NCBI RefSeq assembly: GCF_001399675.1
Contig: NZ_LJCO01000072.1
Coordinates: 1-64,000 of the forward strand
DNA from: Paenalicyclobacillus ferrooxydans
GTDB lineage: Bacteria; Bacillota; Bacilli; Alicyclobacillales; Alicyclobacillaceae
DNA length: 64,000 bases
Reading direction: 5' to 3'
The translations under genes and the position numbers were made by a program. Shown here piece after piece: positions 53,072-61,597 of the stretch (positions within the stretch are counted from its first letter, which is position 1; each line of letters starts with the position of its first letter). The notes under the pieces were generated by a model that saw nothing but the letters and a program-made list of their open reading frames with translations, was not told the origin of the DNA and made no database searches.

Positions 53072-54118
53072 ATGGCAAACCAATCGGTGACCATTAAGGA
53101 TGTCGCAAAAGCCGCTGGCGTCTCGATCACCACTGTATCGCGGTTTCTGAATCGTCGATATGACTCGATGAGCGTGGAGACCAAACAACGGATCGAGCAG
53201 GTCATCGCAAAGCTTCATTACCAACCCAATAAAATGGCCCAGGGTCTGAAGGGACAAAGCCGGACCGTAGCAGTTGTTGTCGTCAATCTCGGCTATCCGT
53301 ACGCTGTCGCTGTGATTCGGTCGATCTCCTCTGTACTGAATGCCGCAGGCTACTCGCTTCTGGTCTGTGAATCCTCGGGGGACCGCGAGCAAGAGGCTCA
53401 ACTTCTGCAGTCATTGATGGCTCAAGGAGTGGACGGGATCATCATACAGACGAGTGGAGACAACAACGAGCTTTTGGAGCGGATCGCGCTGGAAAAACCA
53501 GTGGTGCTGATGGACCGGCAATTCGACATCCCATCAGCTATCAATGTGATCACGGATAATCAAGCTGCATCACAGAAGCTGACAGAACGACTCTTTGAGG
53601 AAGGCTACCGCAGCGTCATCTACGTATCCGAACCAACGGAGGGATTGAGTACGAGGGAGCTGCGACTAAAGGGGTACGAAACTGCCTGCGATTTGTCTGG
53701 CGCTTCCCCAGACGTTCGCTGGGTCCTGCGCGAGGATCCCGCCTCAGTCGATGCGCTGGTTCGCGAGTTGGCTGAGCATCCGCCAGAAAGACCATTTACG
53801 GTTTACACGGCAAATGGTCTCGTTATGCTCGATTTATATCCGCGGCTGGTGCAACTGCCTTACATGGTACCCACCGAAATGGGGCTAGCGACCTTTGACG
53901 AACCAGATTGGGTTCACGTAACCAGCCCACGGTTGACATGTGTGCGGCAGCCCACGGATGAAATCGGAATCGCCGCAGCGGAAGCTGTCCTGGACCGGCT
54001 TGGGATTTCGGAGGCTGTTCTGGACCGGCTTGGGATTACTGTGGATTCAACAGCAGATGCCACACGAACCCTTGCGTCCGAGGTCATCTGGAACAGGTCA
54101 ACAACCCGGCGCAGTTAA
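53072..54118 (+). CDS. LacI-family transcriptional regulator
   Basis: A 348-residue repressor. The LacI headpiece is clear (VTIKDVAKAAGVSITTVSRFLN, hinge YQPNKMAQGLK), followed by the periplasmic-binding-like effector domain. A 30-bp tandem duplication gives EAVLDRLGIS-EAVLDRLGIT at residues 304-323. It is convergent with the FGGY kinase (stop codons overlap by 4 bp) and probably controls the kinase/transporter pair through the AAAACGTTTT sites at 57081-57103. Confidence 0.92.
   Translation: MANQSVTIKDVAKAAGVSITTVSRFLNRRYDSMSVETKQRIEQVIAKLHYQPNKMAQGLKGQSRTVAVVVVNLGYPYAVAVIRSISSVLNAAGYSLLVCESSGDREQEAQLLQSLMAQGVDGIIIQTSGDNNELLERIALEKPVVLMDRQFDIPSAINVITDNQAASQKLTERLFEEGYRSVIYVSEPTEGLSTRELRLKGYETACDLSGASPDVRWVLREDPASVDALVRELAEHPPERPFTVYTANGLVMLDLYPRLVQLPYMVPTEMGLATFDEPDWVHVTSPRLTCVRQPTDEIGIAAAEAVLDRLGISEAVLDRLGITVDSTADATRTLASEVIWNRSTTRRS
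53981..54040. repeat. 30-bp in-frame tandem duplication in LacI gene
   Basis: Two 30-bp copies (53981-54010 and 54011-54040) differ at about five positions and encode EAVLDRLGI(S/T) twice. The lack of synonymous drift in most codons suggests a fairly recent event. Confidence 0.85.
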
Positions 54119-55614
54119 CCGTTTTGCGCCGGGGATGCGAGTCCAAGACCGATCGCCGCGTGTTTGAACCGGTCAAACCTCGTCAAGTGTCTGATATGCT
54201 CTTTCTCATCCGGTTCATGCCGCTGATGTGACTCGGTAGGCAAACTGACGTCGCTCCACTGCCGCTCTCCAGTCGCTAGCTCTGCCAACCAAGCGGCTCC
54301 TACTGAAGAAGCATCGCCCTCGTCGTAATACTCAACCGGGATCGCAAATACATCTGCCATTGTCTTTCGGATCCACTCCACTTCGAGGAGCCCCCCGGAA
54401 GCCATCAAACGTGAAGGTATCCCGGTTTGTTCAAACAGCCCCGTCGCGATCCAGTACGCGTTATACAACACACCCTCAACGACTGCACGCAACAGATGCG
54501 TCGGCTGATGATGCAGTTCGAGACCAACCCATGCTCCGGTTGCGTCCGGGTTCCACAGCGGCGCGCGCTCTCCCGCTACATATGGCAAGCACAGCAGGCT
54601 TCCGGTATCAACATCTCCGGCCTCTTTCAGGGCTCGACTGAGACCTTGTGCAAGCTGGTCTTCGTTCAGGCCGCCCATCACCTGACGGTACATCCGTTCC
54701 ACTGAAACTCCTCCGCTGTTGCTCGGTCCACCAATGACGTACTTCCCATCACTCAGCACATAGCAAAACGACCGTGTTGCTTCATGTGTAGCCGGTACAT
54801 CAACTGTAACCCGCAGCGCACAACTGGTTCCAATCGTAATAACCATCGTGTCCGATCCGATGGCTCCGACACCAAGGTTCGCCAGAACCCCGTCTGTGGC
54901 TCCAATGTTGACTGAAGCGACGCTGTCAAGCGGCAAGGCTGAGAGCACCTCGCTCTCCTCGACCAAGCGGCAAAAAGTGGTCTGTTGAATGTCACTAAGT
55001 TGATCCCGTTTGACCCCAAGGAATGCGAGCGTTGCCTCGTCCCATTGGCGGGTGGCGGTTGCGTATATACCTGTAGTACTCGCCATCGACTCATCGACCT
55101 GCCACGCACCGAACCACCGAAACCAAATCCACTCTTTCAGTGAGACGAACTTGGCTGCAGACTTAATGAGTTCGGGACTATGCTCCTGCATCCACAGGAG
55201 CTTCATGGCCACAGTCATGGGATGAATCGGGGTCCCCGTCCGAGCATACATCTCCCTGCCAGCCGTACTCGCCCACACTCGTGCAGACTCCCCTTTGGCC
55301 CGAAGGTCCATCCAAGTCCACGCAGACGACAACGGGGCACCTGTCTGATCCACAGCCAGCACGCTATGCATAGCAGCACTGAACCCAATCTGTTGCACGT
55401 CGAATTTGCCTTTGACGGCTTCAACGACGACAGAAAGGGCCTCCATAACTGCATCGTATACAATAGGTGCTTCTTGCTCTGCCCCGCCCTCGTCTGTGTA
55501 GCGGATTGGAAGGATTACTTTATGATAAGCAACCTGCTCTCCGTTCTTTGATAAAGCAATGACCTTCGCTGATGTTGTTCCGATATCAATACCAATCGTG
55601 CACGATGGCGCCAT
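54115..55614 (-). CDS. FGGY-family carbohydrate kinase (gluconokinase-like)
   Basis: A 499-residue kinase with two actin-fold halves: N-terminal IGIDIGTTSAKVIAL, sugar-site WMDLRA, then GATDGVLANLGVG, the ITIGTSCALRV phosphate loop and SGGLLEVEWIRKTMADVF. The pattern best fits gluconokinase (GntK), which makes 6-phosphogluconate; xylulose kinase is the alternative. ATG 55614 follows GGGGGAGA with a 6-nt gap. It is preceded by the ACS transporter and faces the LacI gene, forming a sugar-acid uptake module. Confidence 0.85.
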   Translation of the reverse strand: MAPSCTIGIDIGTTSAKVIALSKNGEQVAYHKVILPIRYTDEGGAEQEAPIVYDAVMEALSVVVEAVKGKFDVQQIGFSAAMHSVLAVDQTGAPLSSAWTWMDLRAKGESARVWASTAGREMYARTGTPIHPMTVAMKLLWMQEHSPELIKSAAKFVSLKEWIWFRWFGAWQVDESMASTTGIYATATRQWDEATLAFLGVKRDQLSDIQQTTFCRLVEESEVLSALPLDSVASVNIGATDGVLANLGVGAIGSDTMVITIGTSCALRVTVDVPATHEATRSFCYVLSDGKYVIGGPSNSGGVSVERMYRQVMGGLNEDQLAQGLSRALKEAGDVDTGSLLCLPYVAGERAPLWNPDATGAWVGLELHHQPTHLLRAVVEGVLYNAYWIATGLFEQTGIPSRLMASGGLLEVEWIRKTMADVFAIPVEYYDEGDASSVGAAWLAELATGERQWSDVSLPTESHQRHEPDEKEHIRHLTRFDRFKHAAIGLGLASPAQNG

Positions 55615-55642
55615 GCACACTCTCCCCCATCCCAGCAAACAA

Positions 55643-55680
55643 GTGCCGCCCCTCAGCCGCCAGGGCCAAAGGAGCGGCAC
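55643..55680 (-). terminator. Intercistronic hairpin
   Basis: GTGCCGC/GCGGCAC with further internal pairing lies between the transporter and kinase genes; on the minus strand TTGTTTG follows. It may partially terminate or stabilise the upstream message, reducing kinase relative to transporter. Confidence 0.5.
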
Positions 55681-55730
55681 ACGATGTATATTTCAGTACT
55701 GATACTTTCGTTTCCTGTCGACTTACCCTT

Positions 55731-57023
55731 TTATCGCGATGCCCGACCTTCGTTGTACGGAGTCTTAATGGGTTCAATTCGCCCCATGAGGAACAAGAAG
55801 CACAAGATGCCGACAACGAGCGCGATCGCAGCCACTAAAAACCCATCTGCAAAAGAGCCTGTACCGCCAGCAATGTAACCAGTAATAATCGGTGCCGCGA
55901 TACCCATCAGGTTGTTGACGAAGTTCATGATACTTCCAACGGTACCAACTGTTCCCTTTGGCGCAATGATGGCTGGAATACTCCACCCGATTGGTGCCGC
56001 AAAGGCGAGGCCGCCGAGTGCAATGGAGATATAAATGATGGCGACATTCGGGTTGTTTGTAAACGCTGCTCCACCAACCGCGAGTCCCAAAATCATACCA
56101 ATTGTGAACAACGTTTTCCGCACCTTCGACGGATTATATCCCTTCCGAATCAGCGAGTCTACCAAAAATCCGCCGATGAGGAAGTCAGTAATTGTAGCAA
56201 TCAACCATGGTATGGCAACATATCCACTACTCTTTAACACGCTCATTCCCATCTGTTTCTCCAGGTACCCTGGCAACCACGTCAAGAAGAGATAGAAAGA
56301 ATATCCATAAGCAGCAAAACCGATTGTCAAGCCCCAAACTTTTCTGTTGCTGAGCAGGAATCCAAGGTTTCGACCGACACCGCCTTCAGCTTCACCCTCT
56401 GACTGCCCGCCGCCTTCTGCAATGTACTCCAGCTCTTCTTTCGTGATGCTTCGATGCTCTTTCGGATCGCGATACCAAATCCAATAAATCACAGCGTAAA
56501 TGGCACTCAGAACACCGGTCATCAAAAAGCCGCCGCGCCAAGTCCAGATTGTCACTGCCCACGCTACCAACGGAGCTCCGATAACGTTCGAAAACTTCGC
56601 TGCCGCGTCGAACATTGATGTGGCAACACCACGTTCCCGCATTGGAAACCAGTAGCCAGTGGCCTTCGACGCGCCAGGAAATGCCGGTGCTTCAGCGGCA
56701 CCCAACAGAATCCGGGACAAAATGATAAGTCCCATACCGCTGACAATGGCTGTCATAAAAGTGGCTAAACTCCATACCACAGTACCAACACGCATCAGCC
56801 ATTTCACGCCGATTTTATCCAACAACGCACCAATCGGAATCTGTAACAAAGAGTACGACCAAGCAAAGGATGACATCAGGACACCCCATTGCCCAGTTGT
56901 CAGGTGAAACTCGTGCATCATCGGTTTGGTAGCAACCGACATATTGGTGCGGTCAAAGTAGTTAATAAGAACGCCTAAAAACAAGACGACCGCGATGCTC
57001 CAACGGACCTTTCCACGTCGCAT
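55731..57023 (-). CDS. MFS sugar-acid transporter (ACS family, ExuT/GudP/GarP-like)
   Basis: A 430-residue protein with 12 helices. The ACS family signatures are NYFDRTNMSVA in TM1, ALLDKIGVKWLMRVG after TM2, and LGAAEAPAFPGASKATGYWFP in TM4. Such carriers import hexonates, hexuronates or aldarates by H+ symport; the adjacent gluconokinase-like kinase suggests gluconate or a related acid. ATG 57023 follows AAGGAGGGT with a 6-nt gap. Two LacI-type operators lie upstream. Confidence 0.87.
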   Translation of the reverse strand: MRRGKVRWSIAVVLFLGVLINYFDRTNMSVATKPMMHEFHLTTGQWGVLMSSFAWSYSLLQIPIGALLDKIGVKWLMRVGTVVWSLATFMTAIVSGMGLIILSRILLGAAEAPAFPGASKATGYWFPMRERGVATSMFDAAAKFSNVIGAPLVAWAVTIWTWRGGFLMTGVLSAIYAVIYWIWYRDPKEHRSITKEELEYIAEGGGQSEGEAEGGVGRNLGFLLSNRKVWGLTIGFAAYGYSFYLFLTWLPGYLEKQMGMSVLKSSGYVAIPWLIATITDFLIGGFLVDSLIRKGYNPSKVRKTLFTIGMILGLAVGGAAFTNNPNVAIIYISIALGGLAFAAPIGWSIPAIIAPKGTVGTVGSIMNFVNNLMGIAAPIITGYIAGGTGSFADGFLVAAIALVVGILCFLFLMGRIEPIKTPYNEGRASR

Positions 57024-57080
57024 AGACAAACCCTCCTTAAGTCATCAGTGTTCCCTTATTCGGTTGTCTCATGAACAGGG

Positions 57081-57103
57081 AAAACATTTTACGAAAACGT
57101 TTT
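57081..57103. promoter_or_regulatory. Paired LacI-type operators AAAACATTTT / AAAACGTTTT
   Basis: AAAACATTTT (57081-57090) and the perfect palindrome AAAACGTTTT (57094-57103) lie 13 bp apart centre to centre, about 60-80 bp upstream of the transporter start. The CG-centred AAAACGTTTT core is typical of LacI-family sites. The local LacI regulator is the likely binder. Confidence 0.65.
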
Positions 57104-57214
57104 ACTAAGTATTTATCAGAATGAGAGTTGTGTCAAGAGGCCCGGATTTAGATAGTTTTTACAGTACCCTTTGAAACGCTGATTCATTGATGTGCGACGG
57201 GTACCATGCCAGAA

Positions 57215-57345
57215 CTCAGCTCTTGACGACCACCTGCTGCGTTAAAGGAACTCAGTTCCGCTAGGCCTCAGCTCTTGACGACTCCCACCTGCGTTAAAGG
57301 AACTCAGTTCCGCTAAGCCTCAGCTCATGGCGACCACCTACTGCA
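57215..57345. repeat. 52-bp tandem repeat with small palindrome
   Basis: Copies start at 57215, 57267 and 57319 (the last partial). Each begins CTCAGCTC-T/A-TG-A/G-CGAC, and the full ones contain the palindrome GGAACT-C-AGTTCC. No reading frame is conserved. A short GTTGCCT triplet repeat follows near 57400-57425. The rest of 57106-57601 shows only the terminator at 57453. Confidence 0.8.
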
Positions 57346-57452
57346 ACACAAGAGCAAGAGGTCTATGTACGCGTTGCGGCCTTGAGAGCGGTGGTTTTCT
57401 ATGTTGCCTGTTGCCTGTTGCCTGCCATCGGCGCCCATTGAAGTCATGAAGA

Positions 57453-57477
57453 AAGGCACCCCGAATCGGGGTGCCTT
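57453..57477 (-). terminator. Terminator after ABC exporter pair
   Basis: AAGGCACCCCGA/TCGGGGTGCCTT, a perfect 12-bp stem. On the minus strand TTTCTTC follows. It lies 125 bp beyond the stop of the ABC gene at 57602. Confidence 0.8.
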
Positions 57478-57601
57478 ACCGTTGAATTGAATTTGGAAGT
57501 CGTTTGTGTTTAGGCGTGCGTCAGCCTTTAACCCCCCGCGACGACCGCCGGACCCAACCTGTCCCACGGGCCGCGCACAGCCTACATCTACACCCCTACA
57601 T

Positions 57602-59458
57602 CTACGCCAAGAACTGATACTGTGCTTCCACTAGGCCGTAGTAGTGTCCACGCTCACGCATCAGTTCGGCATGCGTACCGCGCTCCACAATCTCGCCATG
57701 ATCAAAGACGAGGATCTGATCAGAGTCACGAATGGTCGACAGTCGATGCGCCACAACGAATGCGGTTCGTCCGGCTAACAGCACCTGTAGACCCTTTTGA
57801 ATCAAGTGCTCTGTGTAGGTATCGATGCTCGCTGTCGCCTCATCCAGGATGAGGATCCGCGGGTCAGCCAGGATGGCCCGCGCAAACGAAAGCAGTTGCC
57901 TCTGCCCCATCGAGAGGCGGCTGCCACGCTCGCGGACCTCTGTGTGGTACCCATCCTCAAGCTCGCGGATAAACTCATCCGCATACACAGCAGTTGCAGC
58001 AGCCATCACGTCTTCATCTGACGCATTCGGGTTGCCATACCGAATGTTGTCCATGATGGTGCCTGAGAAGATGAAGGTGTCCTGCAGAACAATGCCCACT
58101 TGAGAGCGGAGACTCTGCGACTGAATCGTCTTAATGTCCGTACCGTCGACCAGGATGCGCCCAGAAGTCGGATCGTAAAAGCGTGCTAACAGGTTCATTA
58201 CCGTACTCTTTCCAGCACCGGTGTGGCCGACAAGCGCGATGGTCTGTCCTTGCTTCACATGGAAGTTGATCTCGTCAATGGCTTTGCGTCCCGGTTCATA
58301 TTCAAACGTAACGTCTTCGAAAGTAACCGAACCCTCAATGTCTGCAAGGTTCTTTGCTGTTGGCAAGTCCTGTACCGTCGGTGTGGTATCGAGGTACTGG
58401 AAGATCCGCTCTGATGACGCCATCGCGACGAGCAACTGATTGTACAGCTGACCAAGCTGCGAAATCGGCTGCCAGAAGTTACCTAGGTAGTTCGCGAAGG
58501 CCACCAAGAGACCAACCGTAACCATGCTGCCAGGGGTGCGAAGCAAGTGAACACCGTATAGGAACAGCACTGCACTGCCGATGGCACCTGTCAAGTCAAC
58601 CATGGGTCCGAACAAGATACTCACGCGTTGCGCACGCAAAAAATAACGCACCCAATCGTAGTTCATCCCCTGGAAAAACTGCTGGTTTTCATCTTGGCGG
58701 GCGTAGGACTCCGTGACGCGCATCCCTTGAATCGCTTCGGCAAGGTGCGCATTTAACCGTGACAGACGTATGCGGACCTGCTGCCAGGCACGCCGGATCG
58801 TCAAGGTCAGTCGAGTCGACAACAGGAACATGATTGGAACAATGATCATCGTCACCAATGCGAGTTTTGCATTCAGCGAAACCATGATAATGATAATCCC
58901 GATCAAGGTGAACACGTTCGTGATACTGTTGATGACACCGTTTGTGAACAGGTCCTGAAGCGAATTGACGTCGTTCATGATCCGGACCAAAACCGATCCG
59001 GCCGGACGACTGTCAAAGAACCCGAGAGACAGCCGCTGCACGTGGCTGAATAACTCTGCCCGAAGGCCTTGAATCACGCGTTGTCCGAGCAGGTTTGTCA
59101 GGTAGATGCGGTAGTGACTCGCCACATAATTAAGCAGGTACAACGCCAGTAACAGGATGCAATCAATCAGCAGTCGGTGGGTGTTATCCTTTGAAATCGC
59201 CGTGTCGATAACTTTACCGACCATGAACGGCCCAACCAGGGTCGCCACCAGGTTCCCCAACGTGGCTGTCAACGCGAGTGCAATCAACTTCGGATAATTC
59301 GTGACATAGTGGAACAATCGCTTCATTTGACCCAATTGGAACTTCTTCTCGAGAGCTTCGTCGTCTTTGTAGATAAACGGGGCTCGCAGGTTGGTGTCAG
59401 TGTGTTCGATGGTCCCTTCCGTTACTGCAACCGTCTTCGTTATCTCTGCATGACTCAC
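57602..59458 (-). CDS. ABC exporter half-transporter, subunit with catalytic Glu
   Basis: A 618-residue protein: an N-terminal extension (about 1-45), six membrane helices, then Walker A GHTGAGKST, Q-loop VLQDTFIF, degenerate signature LSMGQRQ and Walker B ILILDEATASID. It shows the same asymmetry as the exporter at 25318: the Glu is intact here but the signature is altered. GTG 59458 overlaps the partner's stop (GTGA); GTG 59467 is an alternative. It probably exports drugs or lipids as a heterodimer with the upstream gene. Confidence 0.88.
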   Translation of the reverse strand: MSHAEITKTVAVTEGTIEHTDTNLRAPFIYKDDEALEKKFQLGQMKRLFHYVTNYPKLIALALTATLGNLVATLVGPFMVGKVIDTAISKDNTHRLLIDCILLLALYLLNYVASHYRIYLTNLLGQRVIQGLRAELFSHVQRLSLGFFDSRPAGSVLVRIMNDVNSLQDLFTNGVINSITNVFTLIGIIIIMVSLNAKLALVTMIIVPIMFLLSTRLTLTIRRAWQQVRIRLSRLNAHLAEAIQGMRVTESYARQDENQQFFQGMNYDWVRYFLRAQRVSILFGPMVDLTGAIGSAVLFLYGVHLLRTPGSMVTVGLLVAFANYLGNFWQPISQLGQLYNQLLVAMASSERIFQYLDTTPTVQDLPTAKNLADIEGSVTFEDVTFEYEPGRKAIDEINFHVKQGQTIALVGHTGAGKSTVMNLLARFYDPTSGRILVDGTDIKTIQSQSLRSQVGIVLQDTFIFSGTIMDNIRYGNPNASDEDVMAAATAVYADEFIRELEDGYHTEVRERGSRLSMGQRQLLSFARAILADPRILILDEATASIDTYTEHLIQKGLQVLLAGRTAFVVAHRLSTIRDSDQILVFDHGEIVERGTHAELMRERGHYYGLVEAQYQFLA

Positions 59459-61365
59459 TCGACACACCCCCCGCCAGGTACAGCAACACCGCTGAATCCG
59501 CCCGACGATTTCCCGGCTGCCTGACCCACAGCCTGACCAAGCGGCTGCCCCGTTGCCTGAGCTGAAGCCTGACCAACCGACTTCCCTGTTGCCTGCGCTG
59601 AAGCCTGACTGGCGGCCTGGCCCGAGGCGACAGACTCAAAGTCCTGGAACTGCATATCAAAGATTTTGCGATACAACCCTGACGACTCCTTCAGGAGTTC
59701 ATCATGTGTACCCCGTTGCACAACGCGGCCGTGTTCAATGACGAGGATCTGATCGGCTCGCTTCACCGAGCTGATACGGTGCGCAATGATGAATGTCGTG
59801 CGTCCCTTCATCACTCGCTCAAGGTCCTGTTGAATCTTGAACTCCGTCTCCATGTCAACGGCACTTGTCGCATCGTCGAGGATGAGGATGGACGGGTTCA
59901 TCAGAACGGCTCTTGCCAGCGCGATCCGCTGCTTCTGACCCCCAGACAACCCGAGTCCCCGCTCGCCAACGAGGGTGTAATACCCCTCCGGTAGTCGTTC
60001 GATAAACTCTGCCGCATCTGCCATCTCTGCAGCTCGCCGTACATCTTCCATGGTCGCGTTCGGACTGCCATACGCAATATTCGAGAAGATGGTGGTCGAG
60101 AACAGGAATGGTTCCTGGAAGACGACTGCAATCTGCCTGCGCAGGGATTGCAGGTCCCATTCACGAACATCTACGCCGTCGATTTTGACCGATCCGCTGT
60201 CGACGTCATAGAACCTCGGGAGCAGGTTGACCAGAGTCGACTTTCCAGCACCAGTAAGCCCCACGAGCGCGATCGTCTCGCCTGCCGTCGCACTCAGCGA
60301 TACATCGCGGAGCACGGCTTCTCCGTCATAACGCATGTTGACACCGGAAAAATCAACATTTCCGAGCATCTGTACGGTATGGTGCTGACCTTGGTCACCG
60401 AGTTCGTCTGGTGCCTCAAGGATTTCCAGTAAGCGGTCTCCAGCGGCCACCGCTTGGGTCAGGTTATTGAGGAAGAACCCAAGGTTGGAAAGCGGCCAAA
60501 TCAGTGTCCAGACGACGCTGAGGAAAGCAACGAGATCGCCAAGATTCATCCCTTTGTGGTGACTGATGACCAGCCACCCACCAATGAAGAGGATGAGCAC
60601 CACGCCGAAGTTGCCAACAAATTCGATAAACGGGAAGAACTTTTTCCACAACTGAGTGGCATCCATATTCGCATCAAAATAGTCGTCATTACGCCCGTTA
60701 AACTTGACAATCTCGCGGTCTTCCTTGGCAAAAGATTTGACCGTCCGCATCCCCATGATGTTCTCCTGAACACCAGAGTTGAGCGTGCCGAGGGTTTTTC
60801 GAATGTGACGATAGGTCGGCCGAAGGCGACCGTCAAAACGGACCGCAGTGACGGCTAGAATCGGCAACAGGCATGCAATTACGAGTGCCAGCCAACCGTT
60901 CATTGACACCATCAGCCCGAGCCCGAATACACTAGTCAGAAACAGACTCACAAGGTTGTTGATGCCGAACGCCAAAAACATCCGAAATGCGTCCAAGTCG
61001 GCTGTCATCCTGGACATAAGGTCTCCTGTGTGAACCTGATCGTAGTAGGCAAATGGCTGAGTATTCAGCTTGCGGTACAGGGAGTTTCGCAGATCATAGC
61101 CGGTTTTGCTTCCAAAGACTTGACCTGAGTACTGGAATGCGAAGTTGAAAATCCCTTTCACCACGGCAGCGCCAATAATTCCTGCAACCAACATGGGCAA
61201 TTCGTGATAATGGCCGCCGATAATGACTTGGTTCACAATGGTCTTCAATAGATACGGGTAGACGAGTCCAAGAGCGGTCGCCAATACCAGAAGACCAAGG
61301 CTCAGGTACAAAAAACGACGATAGGGACGATAGAATCTACTGAGCCGTCGAAACACGCTTGCCAA
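59455..61365 (-). CDS. ABC exporter half-transporter with repetitive C-terminal tail
   Basis: A 636-residue protein. After the exporter membrane domain, Walker A is GLTGAGKST, Q-loop VFQEPFLF, canonical signature LSGGQKQR and Walker B ILILDDATSAVD, with Asp in place of the catalytic Glu. A tail of about 57 residues made of Ala/Gly/Gln/Ser-rich 12-residue repeats (ASAQATGKSVGQ type) follows the NBD, which is unusual for the family. The TTG start at 61365 is supported by GAGGGGGG 6 nt upstream; the open frame runs further to 61533 without a ribosome site. Confidence 0.87.
   Translation of the reverse strand: MASVFRRLSRFYRPYRRFLYLSLGLLVLATALGLVYPYLLKTIVNQVIIGGHYHELPMLVAGIIGAAVVKGIFNFAFQYSGQVFGSKTGYDLRNSLYRKLNTQPFAYYDQVHTGDLMSRMTADLDAFRMFLAFGINNLVSLFLTSVFGLGLMVSMNGWLALVIACLLPILAVTAVRFDGRLRPTYRHIRKTLGTLNSGVQENIMGMRTVKSFAKEDREIVKFNGRNDDYFDANMDATQLWKKFFPFIEFVGNFGVVLILFIGGWLVISHHKGMNLGDLVAFLSVVWTLIWPLSNLGFFLNNLTQAVAAGDRLLEILEAPDELGDQGQHHTVQMLGNVDFSGVNMRYDGEAVLRDVSLSATAGETIALVGLTGAGKSTLVNLLPRFYDVDSGSVKIDGVDVREWDLQSLRRQIAVVFQEPFLFSTTIFSNIAYGSPNATMEDVRRAAEMADAAEFIERLPEGYYTLVGERGLGLSGGQKQRIALARAVLMNPSILILDDATSAVDMETEFKIQQDLERVMKGRTTFIIAHRISSVKRADQILVIEHGRVVQRGTHDELLKESSGLYRKIFDMQFQDFESVASGQAASQASAQATGKSVGQASAQATGQPLGQAVGQAAGKSSGGFSGVAVPGGGCVE
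59531..59602. repeat. 36-bp tandem repeat coding the ABC C-terminal tail
   Basis: Two full 36-bp copies (59531-59566 and 59567-59602) with degenerate partial copies on both sides encode the 12-residue tail repeats of the 59455-61365 protein. Confidence 0.8.
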
Positions 61366-61518
61366 TCCATTCCCCCCTCTAAACACTCCAATCGGAACAA
61401 GGTCCTCCGAAAACAAGGTTCCCCACCACCAGGTCCCTTGAGAACGCGGCACTCGTCCCGATTGGCAGATCGTGCAGAAATCAGCCCGTCGAAAGGTAAC
61501 GGATTTCCGACAACGTAG

Positions 61519-61535
61519 TTGTGATTTAATCACAA
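61519..61535. promoter_or_regulatory. Perfect 17-bp palindrome, candidate operator
   Basis: TTGTGATT-T-AATCACAA, flanked by further matching arms (GGATTT...AAATCC), lies about 155 bp upstream of the ABC exporter start and just downstream of the AraC gene. It is a likely regulatory site for the exporter operon; the binder is unknown. Confidence 0.6.
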
Positions 61536-61597
61536 ATCCGAGGAGATGAGAATGACCGATTTTGCAGATTCATTTCCGATTTGGCTATTTTCAGGTT

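Noticed and set aside
52837-53205. N-terminal extension of the MATE transporter
   Set aside because: The extra 120 residues are low-quality sequence antisense to the LacI gene; the MATE fold starts at ATG 52836.
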